From assembly GCA_905215505.1 (NCBI GenBank), contig CAJMPU010000008.1, positions 22,716 to 86,715 on the forward strand: a stretch of DNA of 64,000 nt, given 5' to 3'. Origin of the DNA: an uncultured bacterium. Its GTDB lineage: Bacteria; Actinomycetota; Coriobacteriia; Coriobacteriales; Coriobacteriaceae. The first letter of the stretch is position 1. Each line of letters starts with the position of its first letter. Below are positions 35,026 to 43,716 of the stretch, in pieces. A model generated the notes under the pieces. It saw only the letters and a program-made list of their open reading frames with translations. It searched no databases and was not told the origin of the DNA. The position numbers and the translations under genes are program-made.

Positions 35026-35085
35026 CATCTCAATCTGTAACAGTTAGATGCCGAATATCGGTCTTGGTGTTACAGATTTAGACAA
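35026..35085. repeat. Hairpin repeat, family Q, copy 4
   Basis: CATCTCAATCTGTAACA and TGTTACAGATTTAGACA form the stem. It starts 22 bp after copy 3, repeating the paired layout at 24264-24401. Confidence 0.85.
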
Positions 35086-35139
35086 ACTGGAGGACGAGAC
35101 AAACCAAAAACGGGATGGGCGCTAACCCGATGGCGCACC

Positions 35140-35183
35140 ACCTAAATAGAAACGGGCTCTGTCCCATATAGAGACAGAGCCCG
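35140..35183 (-). terminator. Terminator of tRNA-Thr
   Basis: CGGGCTCTGTCTC and GGGACAGAGCCCG pair on the minus strand, followed by TTTCTATTT. Confidence 0.85.
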
Positions 35184-35192
35184 AAACTCTCA

Positions 35193-35267
35193 TGGAGCCA
35201 GTGACAGGAATCGAACCCGCAACCCACTGATTACAAATCAGTTGCGCTACCGTTGCGCCACACTGGC
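35193..35267 (-). tRNA. tRNA-Thr (anticodon TGT)
   Basis: GCCAGTG/CACTGGC acceptor, anticodon stem CTGATT-TGT-AATCAG, T-arm GGGTTCGATTCC, 3' CCA encoded. A 28-bp part of it is duplicated 210 bp away. Confidence 0.94.
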
Positions 35268-35423
35268 ACACTTGGCGCTTTCGCGCGAAGCCTGTTTAGG
35301 ATAAAGGAATTGAGGACGGGGCGCAACAGGCCCTTCGACCGACCACATCTCAAAAACCGTTCGTCAGAACGAACAGTTTTATCTGTTCGTCAAAACATAA
35401 ACCTATTCGTTTTGACAGCTGCA

Positions 35424-35451
35424 AACCCGCAACCCACTGATTACAAATCAG
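35424..35451 (-). repeat. tRNA-Thr fragment, likely att scar
   Basis: These 28 bp are identical to 35214-35241, covering the anticodon arm to the T-arm of tRNA-Thr. About 180 bp without genes lie between the copies, including short repeats of GTTCGTCA/GAACGAACAG. Fits a direct repeat left by an integrated element that has been lost. Confidence 0.7.
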
Positions 35452-35493
35452 CGGGTAGACCAATCTAGGAAACGGCTCTCTGCCGCAACTCCC

Positions 35494-36171
35494 CTACCTC
35501 CCGCGAAGGGCCTTGAGCTTGGCCAGGGCATCGGGGCTCAGGCGGCTGCCCAGGGTCATCTTGATCTGCGGAGCTTCCTCTGCCTCGTGAACATCGTTAT
35601 CTATCTGCTTGATCTCGTCCACCAGCATGCGGCTCGAGATGCGCGTAACGCCCTTACCCATGACGACGGCCTGGATCGTGCCGTCGCTCGACACCACGGA
35701 GCACGCGCGGCCTTCCTCGCGCGCCTCGATGCAGAGCTTCTGCACCACGGTGTCGGCCGATACGCCCGTCGGCGAAAACTCGATGCGCACGCCGCGGGCG
35801 GGCAGGTTGGGGCGCTCGCTGGAGATATTGCCCGCGCCGTCAAACACGATTACGGCCTCGTAGCGGCCCTGGGCAAACGCGGCAACATCGTTGATGAGTG
35901 CCGTGCGCGCCATATCGTGAACGTCGCTGGAATACGGATCATCGGAATGGCCGTAGACGAGCTTTTCGTAGCGCGGCGTGCAGTGGATCACGTTGTAGCC
36001 GTCGACCACCAGCAGCTCGGGCTTATTGGAGTGCACCGTCGAGACCGGGTCGGCGATGGCCTGCGCAAACGCATTGCCGCCCACGCCATAGGTCGCGGCC
36101 GAAACAATCGGCTTTGCCGAGCCTTCGCCAAAGCGCTTGGCCTTGGATTTGGCGCGGTTCTTCTTGGACAT
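35494..36171 (-). CDS. NYN-domain endoribonuclease, YacP/Rae1-like
   Basis: A 225-residue protein. The NYN (PIN-like) core begins LLVVDGYNVIHCTPRYEKL and continues VIVFDGAGNISSERPN and SSDGTIQAVVMGKGV; the acidic residues expected for metal binding are in VVDGYN, VFDGAG and SSDG. In Bacillus the homologue cleaves mRNA on the ribosome and lies after rlmB, as here (4 bp gap). It has a basic N-terminus (KKNRAKSKAKRFG) likely to bind RNA. Confidence 0.87.
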   Translation of the reverse strand: MSKKNRAKSKAKRFGEGSAKPIVSAATYGVGGNAFAQAIADPVSTVHSNKPELLVVDGYNVIHCTPRYEKLVYGHSDDPYSSDVHDMARTALINDVAAFAQGRYEAVIVFDGAGNISSERPNLPARGVRIEFSPTGVSADTVVQKLCIEAREEGRACSVVSSDGTIQAVVMGKGVTRISSRMLVDEIKQIDNDVHEAEEAPQIKMTLGSRLSPDALAKLKALRGR

Positions 36172-36174
36172 GCG

Positions 36175-37089
36175 CTACTCCTCCCCCATGAGCTCGCCGG
36201 CGTTGCGGCGCAGCCACTCAAAGCACAGCGCGGTAGTCGCCTGTGCCACGTTGAGACTCTCGGTCATGCCGCGCTGGGGAAGCTTGGTCAAAAAGTCACA
36301 TTTCTCGAGCACCAGACGCGAGATGCCGTCGCCCTCGGAACCCATGACGAGCGCAACGCGGCCCTCGAAGGGGACGTCCCAGCAACTGCCTTCGGCGTGC
36401 TCGGAAGCGCCGCCCACCCAAAAGCCAGCGGCCTTGAGGTCGTCGAGTGCTCGGGCAATGTTGGGAACCTGCGCGATGGGCAGGTGCATGACGGCGCCGG
36501 CGGAGGTCTTGTAGCTGCCCACGGTCACGCCGGCGGCACGCTTGTTGGCGATGATGACGCCCGCTGCGCCCACAACCTCGGCAGAGCGCACGATGGCGCC
36601 AAAGTTACCGTCGTCGGTCACATGGTCGAGCACCACGACAAGCGCCGGGCCCTCGCCTGCGCGGTCGAGGATGTCGGCGACATCGGCGTAAGGGAAGTTG
36701 CCCACCTCGAGCGCAATGCCCTGGTGAGCGCCATGGCTCGACAGCGCATCGAGCTGCGCGCGCGGCACATACTTAATGCGGACGCCCGTGGCGTTGAGGT
36801 CATCGACCAGGCGCGACAGAGCGGCATCGCGCTCCCCGCCCTCGGCGATGAGCGCGCACTTGATGGGAAAACCGGTACGCAGCGCCTCGGCGGCAGCACG
36901 ACGACCTTCGATAAACTCGCCCTTGGGAACCTGGACAGCGTCGCGGTTACGATCGCGTTGCGGACGTGCGGCCTGGGCGCGATCGCGCTGGCCCTTGGGA
37001 GCGGCAGCGCGGTCGTTGCGGCGAATCGGACGCGAGCCAGAGGCGATCTGCTTGCCACCACGCGGAGCATGCTTGCGGTTGTCGGCCAT
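36175..37089 (-). CDS. rlmB: 23S rRNA (guanosine-2'-O)-methyltransferase RlmB
   Basis: A 304-residue SpoU-family methylase. A basic, Arg-rich N-terminus (about 1-55) precedes the L30e-like substrate domain (GEFIEGRRAAAEALRTGFPI). The knotted SPOUT domain follows, with VVLDHVTDDGNFGAIVRSAE, LVMGSEGDGIS and the C-terminal MTESLNVAQATTALCFEW. It methylates G2251 in the peptidyl-transferase P loop. ATG has AAGGAGG upstream. It lies between cysS and the NYN gene. Confidence 0.93.
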   Translation of the reverse strand: MADNRKHAPRGGKQIASGSRPIRRNDRAAAPKGQRDRAQAARPQRDRNRDAVQVPKGEFIEGRRAAAEALRTGFPIKCALIAEGGERDAALSRLVDDLNATGVRIKYVPRAQLDALSSHGAHQGIALEVGNFPYADVADILDRAGEGPALVVVLDHVTDDGNFGAIVRSAEVVGAAGVIIANKRAAGVTVGSYKTSAGAVMHLPIAQVPNIARALDDLKAAGFWVGGASEHAEGSCWDVPFEGRVALVMGSEGDGISRLVLEKCDFLTKLPQRGMTESLNVAQATTALCFEWLRRNAGELMGEE

Positions 37090-37232
37090 AAGACGGCCTC
37101 CTTAAATAGATAACGAACAAGAATCGACCGTCCGAGCCACGGCACCTTGCCTTTCAATCGTCGGGCATGACCACCAGGTCTATGCCCTCCTCTTTCAAGG
37201 CAATCTGCCGCACCTCGAACGGTCGACAAATA

Positions 37233-38699
37233 CTAGAGACTCTTAATACGGGTGCCGGCGGCGGTATCCTCAATGGTGAGGCCCAGGTCCTTGAGCTGGT
37301 CGCGGATGGCGTCGGCCAGATCCCAGTTCTTAGCGGCACGGGCCTCGGCGCGGGCCTCGAGAATCTTGGCAGCAGCCTCGTCCACGTCGTCGCCCGTGTA
37401 GGCGACCAGGCCGGCGGCAACGCCCAGCAGACCCAGCGGCAGCTCGACCTTGGGCTCGGGGAGCTCAACGCCAAACGTATCGAGCAGCTCGGCCAGCGTA
37501 TCGGCGGCAGCCAGGACTGCGGCCTTGTCGGCAGCGTCGCCCGCCTGCTCCAGGTACTGGTTGCACTCGGTGACAAAGCCAAAGACAGCACCCATGGCAC
37601 CGGCGGTGTTAAAGTCGTCGTCCATGCACTCCTTAAAGGCGGCACGGGTCTCGGCGGCCTTGGCGGCAAACGCTTCGGATGCTGCCTCATCGGCATCGGA
37701 CGTCGCATGGTTCGCAGCCCAGCGCAGGTTCTCGACCGTACCGGCGATACGCGTGAGCGAGTTCTCGGCACCCTCCAGGCGCTCCCAAGAAAAATCGAGC
37801 GGCGAGCGATAGCTCGTCTGCAGCATCAGCAGGCGCAGGGCAGCAGCGGAGTGCTGCTCGAGGACCTCGGCCAGCGTAAAGAAGTTGCCGAGCGACTTGG
37901 ACATCTTCTCGCCGTCTACCAGCAGCATGCCCGTGTGCATCCAGGTGTTGGAGAAGCCCTGGTGCCAGGCGCAGGTGGCCTGGGCGCACTCGTTCTCGTG
38001 ATGCGGGAAGGCAAGGTCGGAGCCGCCGCCGTGGATGTCGATCGGAGTGCCCAGGTAGCGATGCACCATGGCGGCGCACTCGGTGTGCCAACCGGGACGG
38101 CCTTCGCCCCAGGGGCTCGGCCAGCTGGGTTCGCCGGGCTTAGCGGCCTTCCACAGGGCAAAGTCGAGCGGATCGTTCTTGTCCTCGTTCTCCTCGATGC
38201 GCGCGCCAACCATAAGGTCATCGATGTTGCGGCCCGAGACCTGACCATAGTTGGAATCGCTGCGCACGGCAAAGTACACGTCGCCGTTATCGGCTGCGTA
38301 AGCGTGGCCCTGCTCGATGAGCGTCTTGATCATAGCGATCATGGGGCCGATCTCCTTGGTGGCGCGGGGGCGCACATCGGGATCGAGCACGTTGGCGGCG
38401 CGCATGACGCCGATAAACTTGTCGGAGAACTCCGTCGCGACCTCGGCGGCCGTTCGGCCCTGCTCGTTGGCGCGCTTGATGATCTTGTCATCGACATCGG
38501 TGAGGTTCTGGGCGAACGTGACCTCGTAGCCGCTCGCGATGAGCCAGCGACGAATCACGTCAAAGCTGATGAACGTGCGGGCATTGCCGATGTGGATGTT
38601 GTCGTAGACCGTGGGGCCGCACACGTACATGCGGACCTTGCCGGACTCGATGGGCTGGAACTCTTCCTTTTTATGGGTAGCGCTGTTGTAGATACGCAT
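37233..38699 (-). CDS. cysS: Cysteinyl-tRNA synthetase
   Basis: A 488-residue class I synthetase. It has VRMYVCGPTVYDNIHIGNAR with the zinc Cys and the HIGH-like HIGN, zinc ligands further in GWHTECAAM and FPHHENE, and KMSKSLGN near residue 270. It charges tRNA-Cys. It follows ispF by 3 bp in the disA-ispD-ispF-cysS-rlmB-NYN unit. The 143 bp downstream hold no convincing gene. Confidence 0.97.
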   Translation of the reverse strand: MRIYNSATHKKEEFQPIESGKVRMYVCGPTVYDNIHIGNARTFISFDVIRRWLIASGYEVTFAQNLTDVDDKIIKRANEQGRTAAEVATEFSDKFIGVMRAANVLDPDVRPRATKEIGPMIAMIKTLIEQGHAYAADNGDVYFAVRSDSNYGQVSGRNIDDLMVGARIEENEDKNDPLDFALWKAAKPGEPSWPSPWGEGRPGWHTECAAMVHRYLGTPIDIHGGGSDLAFPHHENECAQATCAWHQGFSNTWMHTGMLLVDGEKMSKSLGNFFTLAEVLEQHSAAALRLLMLQTSYRSPLDFSWERLEGAENSLTRIAGTVENLRWAANHATSDADEAASEAFAAKAAETRAAFKECMDDDFNTAGAMGAVFGFVTECNQYLEQAGDAADKAAVLAAADTLAELLDTFGVELPEPKVELPLGLLGVAAGLVAYTGDDVDEAAAKILEARAEARAAKNWDLADAIRDQLKDLGLTIEDTAAGTRIKSL

Positions 38700-38702
38700 T
38701 CG

Positions 38703-39197
38703 TTACTCCTTAACGGTTTTCTGTAGCAGGCAGACGGCCCAGGCACCGATTCCCTCGCCCTGGCCTTCCCAACCGAGCTTTTCGGTCGTAGTGGCGGCGA
38801 CGCCCACGTTTTCGACGTCGACGCCCAGGGCATGGGCAAGGTTGGCGCGCATGGCATCGCGGTGCGGGGTGATCTTGGGTTGCTGGCAGGCAATGGTGCA
38901 ATCGGCATCGACAAACTCAAAGCCCAGCTCGCGCGCATAGTCCATCACGCGAGCGAGCAGCACCATCGAATCGGCACCCTCGTAGGCGGGATCGGTGTCG
39001 GGGAATAGCTTGCCGATGTCTCCCCCGCGGCAGGCGCCCAGAATGGCGTCGGCCAAGGCATGCGCGAGCACATCGGCATCCGAGTGGCCCAGCAGGCCGC
39101 GCTCGTAGGGAATGTCAACCCCGCCGATGATACATCGACGCCCCTCCACCAAACGGTGGACGTCGTAGCCGTGGCCAATGCGCAGGTTACTGAACAT
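38703..39197 (-). CDS. ispF: 2-C-methyl-D-erythritol 2,4-cyclodiphosphate synthase
   Basis: A 164-residue enzyme. MFSNLRIGHGYDVHRLVEGR carries the metal-binding DVH, then GLLGHSDADVLAHALADAIL, FPDTDP and ATTTEKLG. It makes the cyclic diphosphate of the MEP isoprenoid pathway. The ATG at 39197 overlaps the ispD stop by 11 bp; a longer frame gives an atypical N-terminus. Confidence 0.96.
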   Translation of the reverse strand: MFSNLRIGHGYDVHRLVEGRRCIIGGVDIPYERGLLGHSDADVLAHALADAILGACRGGDIGKLFPDTDPAYEGADSMVLLARVMDYARELGFEFVDADCTIACQQPKITPHRDAMRANLAHALGVDVENVGVAATTTEKLGWEGQGEGIGAWAVCLLQKTVKE

Positions 39198-39915
39198 GGG
39201 GAAGGTCCTCTCCCTCGGCCATGCGGCCAAGTAGAATCGCGGTTACGGGACGCAGGTCCTCGGGCACCGTCACCTTAAGGTTATCGCGCGGGCTCTGGAC
39301 ACAGCGGACGCGCCCGCCCATGCGCTCGACCAGCGAAGAATCGTCGGTCCCGATAAAGCCCTCGGCGATAGCTGCGGTGTGGGCGCGCTTCATGGCGTCG
39401 ACGCTAAAGATCTGCGGTGTCTGCGCGGCCCAGTAGAGCTCACGCGGCGGCGTCTCGACGATATTGTCGCCGTCGACGATCTTGAGCGTGTCGATCGCGG
39501 GCTGACCGCATACGACACCGTCGAGCGAGCGGTCGCCCACAAGCACGTCGATCGCATGATCGATGGCCTCGGTCGTGATGAGCGGACGGGCGCCGTCGTG
39601 GATGGCGACATATTCGAAACCCGCCGGAACCGCATGCACACCGGCACGGGTGGAATCCTGACGGGTATCGCCGGCATCGGCGAAGCTGATGGGCGTGTCA
39701 TAGTCAAACGGATCGATGGCCAGGCGGCGCATCTCGGCACGGCGCTCGGCAGGACACACCACCACGATGTGGCCGACCTTGTCGCTACGATCGAACGCAC
39801 GGATGGACCAGCTCATGAGCGGACGGCCCGCCACGTTAACGAGCTGCTTACCGCCGGGATTTCCAAAGCGCTGGCCGCTGCCGCCGGCAACGACCACGGC
39901 GCATACGGGCGCCAT
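39187..39915 (-). CDS. ispD: 2-C-methyl-D-erythritol 4-phosphate cytidylyltransferase
   Basis: A 242-residue nucleotidyltransferase. The CTP loop is VVVAGGSGQRFGNPGGKQLV; IHDGARPLIT and YWAAQTPQIF follow, with TDDSSLVERMG near the end. It activates MEP with CTP. Its ATG overlaps the disA stop (TAATG), and its end overlaps ispF. Confidence 0.96.
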   Translation of the reverse strand: MAPVCAVVVAGGSGQRFGNPGGKQLVNVAGRPLMSWSIRAFDRSDKVGHIVVVCPAERRAEMRRLAIDPFDYDTPISFADAGDTRQDSTRAGVHAVPAGFEYVAIHDGARPLITTEAIDHAIDVLVGDRSLDGVVCGQPAIDTLKIVDGDNIVETPPRELYWAAQTPQIFSVDAMKRAHTAAIAEGFIGTDDSSLVERMGGRVRCVQSPRDNLKVTVPEDLRPVTAILLGRMAEGEDLPHVQ

Positions 39916-40982
39916 TATGCGTTCCCCTGTTTGGTGCCCTTCATGCGGTACAGCGAGTCCGCAAGAATGGCAGGGTTGTTGACGCCAAAGTCGCCCAGGC
40001 GCTCCGGATCCTCGCTGATGTCGTCCATGAGCTCCTGCAACGAGCCGTACTCGTCGACGATCTTCTCGGCCACGCCGTCGCGCACGACGGACACGCGCGA
40101 AAGCGTGCGCAGGCCCAGTGGCGTCATGACGGAGTCCTCGTCCAGGTCGTCGTAACCCAGAACCGCCGCCACATGCTGTGGGTCGGACAGGTCCTTAGGT
40201 GTCATACGGCTTAGGTTGGCGCGAATCTTCTCGGCATTAGCCTCGGAAGAATCACTTGCGTAGTCGCGGATCATCAGGTCATACTCGGTATCCATGCTGG
40301 AGCCCGCGAGCTGCTCGAGCTGCATCTGCACGAGCTTGCCCTGGTTGCCCAGCTTGACAATGCAATCCTTAAGCTCAGTCTTTGCCTGCTGCATGATCTC
40401 GAAGCTCGAGAAAATCCCGGTAATGTCGGCGAGCGTAACGTAGTCATCGAGCTCGAGGGCCGTCAGACGCAGCAGGGAGCGGTCGAGCGACTGACGGGTG
40501 GTCTGGAGCGTGGCGACGAGCTGGTTGACCGAGCTCATGATGGTGGTGACAGGCTGGATCTCGTAGCTCTTACCGTGGACGTACACGTTGACGACGGCAC
40601 GACGAGCCGAAACCGAGATCACGATGGCGTCGGTGAGCACCGACATGCGAGCGGCAGTACGGTGACGCATGCCCGTTTCACTCGTGGCGAGCGAGGGATC
40701 GGGATTGAGGTGGAAGTTGGCGCGCAGGATCTGGGTGAGGTCGCCATCGATGACGATGGCGCCGTCCATCTTGGAAAGCTCGAACAGGCGGTTCGAGGTA
40801 AACGAAATGTTGAGCGGGAAGCCGTCGTTACCGGCAGCGAGTACGTTTTCGGTGTCGCCGACGCAGATAAGGGCACCCAGGTGACCAGCAATGATCATGT
40901 CGAGGGCGGTGCGGATCGGCTGGCCGGGGGCAGTCAGGCGAATAGCCTGTTCCATACGCTTTTGCAGCTCGTTCTTATCCAA
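39915..40982 (-). CDS. disA: DNA integrity scanning protein DisA (diadenylate cyclase)
   Basis: A 355-residue protein. The DAC domain (about 1-150) has the DGA motif (MDGAIVIDGD) and RHR motif (ETGMRHRTAARMS) that make c-di-AMP from two ATP. The helical spine and C-terminal HhH DNA-binding domain follow (LGLRTLSRVSVVRDGVAEKI). It scans DNA for branched structures and signals by c-di-AMP. A TTG start is inferred: GGGAG lies 7 bp upstream and no ATG fits the family start. It heads an operon with ispD and ispF. Confidence 0.94.
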   Translation of the reverse strand: MDKNELQKRMEQAIRLTAPGQPIRTALDMIIAGHLGALICVGDTENVLAAGNDGFPLNISFTSNRLFELSKMDGAIVIDGDLTQILRANFHLNPDPSLATSETGMRHRTAARMSVLTDAIVISVSARRAVVNVYVHGKSYEIQPVTTIMSSVNQLVATLQTTRQSLDRSLLRLTALELDDYVTLADITGIFSSFEIMQQAKTELKDCIVKLGNQGKLVQMQLEQLAGSSMDTEYDLMIRDYASDSSEANAEKIRANLSRMTPKDLSDPQHVAAVLGYDDLDEDSVMTPLGLRTLSRVSVVRDGVAEKIVDEYGSLQELMDDISEDPERLGDFGVNNPAILADSLYRMKGTKQGNA

Positions 40983-41203
40983 GGCATCGCTCCCATCGTA
41001 TACGCTCCATAAACGCTAAATAGTTTCTCACGGTTTGTCCCCGCAGCGCTTGCGAAATCCGATGCTTACAGAATGAGCGAACACCGCTGGGGTAGTCAAA
41101 AGAGCCCCAATCCAAATGAGCTGCTTATGTGGTAGCATCGGGATTCGCATAAATGAGGGAGTAGTCGCGTGATCGGGCTCGCCCGCAGAGAGGGAGCCAA
41201 ACC

Positions 41204-41782
41204 ATGGGACTCGCCGAGCTCGTATTGCTCGCCATCGGCCTTTCGATGGACGCCTTTGCCGTTTCCATCTGCAAGGGCCTTGGCATGAAAAAGATCAACC
41301 TTAAAGTCGCCGTGGTGCTCGGCCTGTTCTTTGGCGGCTTTCAGGCCGGCATGCCCGTAATCGGATGGGCGCTCGGCAGTCAATTCATGGGCATCATCGG
41401 ACCCATCGACCATTGGATCGCCTTTATCCTTTTGGCCTTCATCGGCGGCAAAATGCTGTGGGAAGCCTTTACCGATGACGAGGATGAAGGCGACGGCAAG
41501 GATGCCGAAAAGATTGACCTGGGCGAGTACCTGATCCTCGCCATCGCCACCTCAATCGACGCCCTAGCCGTAGGCATCTCATTTGCGGCACTCTCGGTCG
41601 ACATCGTTCCCGCCGTATCGCTTATCGGCGTCACAACGTTTATCTTCTCTGTCGCCGGCGTGGCGATTGGCCACACCTTTGGCGCACGCTACGAAAAACC
41701 CGCCACCATCGTGGGCGGCATCGTGCTCATCCTCATCGGACTTAAGATCTTGCTTGAGCATCTGGGGATTTTGGCGCTGTAA
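41204..41782 (+). CDS. mntP: Manganese efflux pump MntP
   Basis: A 192-residue membrane protein with six hydrophobic segments and two internal repeats: LAIGLSMDAFAVSICKGLGM and LAIATSIDALAVGISFAAL, each with the conserved Asp (SMDA, SIDA). A short acidic loop (DDEDEGDGKDAEK) divides them. MntP exports Mn(II). GAGGGAG precedes the ATG. The 5' region was inspected for a manganese riboswitch but is too short to support one. Confidence 0.93.
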   Translation: MGLAELVLLAIGLSMDAFAVSICKGLGMKKINLKVAVVLGLFFGGFQAGMPVIGWALGSQFMGIIGPIDHWIAFILLAFIGGKMLWEAFTDDEDEGDGKDAEKIDLGEYLILAIATSIDALAVGISFAALSVDIVPAVSLIGVTTFIFSVAGVAIGHTFGARYEKPATIVGGIVLILIGLKILLEHLGILAL

Positions 41783-41818
41783 CGCCAAACGCAATCGCTC
41801 AAAACTCAACGCCAGTAC

Positions 41819-41852
41819 AAGGCCTCATGCAAAGTTTTGCATGAGGCCTTTT
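41819..41852 (+). terminator. Terminator of mntP
   Basis: AAGGCCTCATGCAAA and TTTGCATGAGGCCTT pair perfectly, ending in TTTT. It contains the word TGCAAA/TTTGCA also present in the HipB operator next to it. Confidence 0.9.
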
Positions 41853-41854
41853 CG

Positions 41855-41895
41855 TGCAGACTTTTGCATGTCATACTGATATGCAAAAGTCTGCA
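41855..41895. promoter_or_regulatory. HipB-type operator: 15-bp perfect inverted repeat
   Basis: TGCAGACTTTTGCAT (41855-41869) and ATGCAAAAGTCTGCA (41881-41895) are exact reverse complements 11 bp apart, just before hipB. CATACT within the spacer may be a -10 box, so binding would block transcription. Confidence 0.8.
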
Positions 41896-41909
41896 TGTTG
41901 GAGATCGCC

Positions 41910-42377
41910 ATGGATACCCTTCCCATCACCACACCACGCCAAGCTGGCATCTATGTGCGTCAGGCACGCGAGTCGCAGGAAATCACCCGTGCGGCCCTCG
42001 CTAAAAAAGCCGGCGTTTCGGAGCGCCTGCTCGCATCGCTCGAGCTAGGAGACGCCACGGGTATTCGGCTCGACAAGTTGTTGGCGATTTTCGACGCTCT
42101 TGGACTGGCGCTCGCAGCACAAGGGGATATAGGCGAAACGAAAAATGAGCAGCCAGTCGACGCCCCGCATGCCGATCAACCTTGCAGCACCTCCAGACGC
42201 CATCACGCTCAACGTCTTCATCATCGCAACCGTCGCAGCACAACTATTCCGGCTCTTGCAGATACCCCCCTTACGTCCGAGCTCTACGACAGGGCCTTCG
42301 CCGATTTCGCCATGTCCAATCTCGGAGTCTCGATTGCCGCTAACGCACCCGCCCAAGCCAAGTCTGAAGGGAAATAG
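41910..42377 (+). CDS. hipB: HipB-like antitoxin / XRE-family regulator
   Basis: A 155-residue protein. HTH_3 covers about 10-70 (PRQAGIYVRQARESQEITR, AALAKKAGVSERLLASLELG). The C-terminal part (about 85-155) is Arg/His-rich then helical (LYDRAFADFAMSNLGVSIAA) and may contact HipA. The ATG at 41910 follows GGAG; an ATG at 41895 would start inside the operator. It ends 3 bp before hipA. Longer than E. coli HipB (88). Confidence 0.82.
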   Translation: MDTLPITTPRQAGIYVRQARESQEITRAALAKKAGVSERLLASLELGDATGIRLDKLLAIFDALGLALAAQGDIGETKNEQPVDAPHADQPCSTSRRHHAQRLHHRNRRSTTIPALADTPLTSELYDRAFADFAMSNLGVSIAANAPAQAKSEGK

Positions 42378-42380
42378 TCT

Positions 42381-43685
42381 ATGGTCAGAAAAACGCTTCG
42401 GACTATTATTTGCGGCGTACCTGCGGGAACGCTCGCACAGGATGAGAAAGGTCTTATCAGCTTTTCCTACGACCAAGACTACGACGGGCCAGCCCTATCG
42501 ACCAACATACCCGTATCAAATCGCACATACGGCCAACAGGTCATGAATCCGTACCTGTTTGGCCTTCTACCCGACAGCGAAGACCAACGAAAAGCGATTG
42601 CCGCCGAATTCGACGTTAGGCCCAACAATCCCGTTGCGTTGCTCAGCCATATCGGACTCGACTGTCCGGGCGGAGTGCAGTTTTGTGCCGAAGAAGATGC
42701 CGACGCCGTCCTGCATCGCGTTGGCGAATACCGCCCTATAGACGACCACGAAATTGCTCTCCGTCTCAAGTCGATCAGAGATGACCGCGATGCATCGTGG
42801 ATGGGTCTAGATGAAAGTTGGTCACTTGGAGGCAACCAGGGCAAGTTCGCGCTCGCGTTCATAAACGGCCGCTGGTGCGAATGCATGGGCTCCTCGCCCA
42901 CGACGCATATTTTAAAAAATGGCGTTATCGGATTTAAACTCGAGGCTCTCAATGAGTTTGTCTGCATGAAAAGCGCCCAGCGCGCCGGTATCGCAACGGC
43001 AAACGTCGAATATCGAATGTTTGAGGACGAACCTGCCCTCATTGTTGAGCGCTATGACCGCGTGAAAGTCAAAGACGGAACGATCAAGCGTCTACATCAA
43101 GAAGACCTCTGTCAGGCACTTGGGGTGATGCCCGCCCAAAAGTACACGGCAGACGGCGGCCCGACCACCCGCGATATTCAGGAGCTCCTCGTAAATACGA
43201 GCCACCATCAACTTAACCTGTATCTGTTTACGCAGATACTGTTCTTCAACGCCATTATCGGCGCACCGGATGCGCACGCGAAAAACTATTCCCTGCTCCT
43301 TGGAAACGACGGCGCAGCCATGATGGCTCGTATGTACGATGTCGCGTCGGGTTTGGCGTATGAGCGCATGCGCCGCCGGGCGCGCCTCGCCATGAGCGTT
43401 GGCGGCGAAAATCGTGTGGGGCGCATCGGTCCAGGCGCTATCCGCCGATACCACGGTATGGGCGACCCCGCGCTGGAGGCGGCGCTTACCGATGCCGGGC
43501 TATCCGAGAAGTTTTGCTTTGCAACCATGATGGACCTCGCCTACGAGGTACCCATTTGCATGGAAGAGGTCATGGACGAATACGCCGACCTGCCCGGCAT
43601 GGCGGACCTGCGCGAGCATATGCTCGGCCCCGTCCGCGAAAACTGCCAGCGCACCCTCGACCTCATCAAGGCGGATATGGGCTAG
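42381..43685 (+). CDS. hipA: HipA-family serine/threonine kinase toxin
   Basis: A 434-residue kinase of E. coli HipA length. The N-terminal subdomain ends with MNPYLFGLLPDSEDQRKAIA and LLSHIGLDCPGGVQF. The kinase part has WSLGGNQGKFAL (ATP loop), PALIVERYDRV, RLHQEDLCQALG, the catalytic GAPDAHAKNYSLLL and metal-binding YDVASG. HipA phosphorylates a tRNA synthetase (GltX in E. coli), causing growth arrest. Pairs with hipB as a type II toxin-antitoxin unit; target not known here. Confidence 0.92.
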   Translation: MVRKTLRTIICGVPAGTLAQDEKGLISFSYDQDYDGPALSTNIPVSNRTYGQQVMNPYLFGLLPDSEDQRKAIAAEFDVRPNNPVALLSHIGLDCPGGVQFCAEEDADAVLHRVGEYRPIDDHEIALRLKSIRDDRDASWMGLDESWSLGGNQGKFALAFINGRWCECMGSSPTTHILKNGVIGFKLEALNEFVCMKSAQRAGIATANVEYRMFEDEPALIVERYDRVKVKDGTIKRLHQEDLCQALGVMPAQKYTADGGPTTRDIQELLVNTSHHQLNLYLFTQILFFNAIIGAPDAHAKNYSLLLGNDGAAMMARMYDVASGLAYERMRRRARLAMSVGGENRVGRIGPGAIRRYHGMGDPALEAALTDAGLSEKFCFATMMDLAYEVPICMEEVMDEYADLPGMADLREHMLGPVRENCQRTLDLIKADMG

Positions 43686-43716
43686 ACGCCAATCAATTTC
43701 CCATTTCTTAAAAGAA

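Noticed and set aside
24264..35085. CRISPR array from the repeated ATCTGTAACA words
   Set aside because: There are only pairs of hairpins, not regular repeats with spacers, and no cas genes.
41130..41203. yybP-ykoY manganese riboswitch before mntP
   Set aside because: GGGAGTAG matches a typical riboswitch word, and the gene fits, but only about 50 bp follow before the ATG and the other conserved parts are missing.
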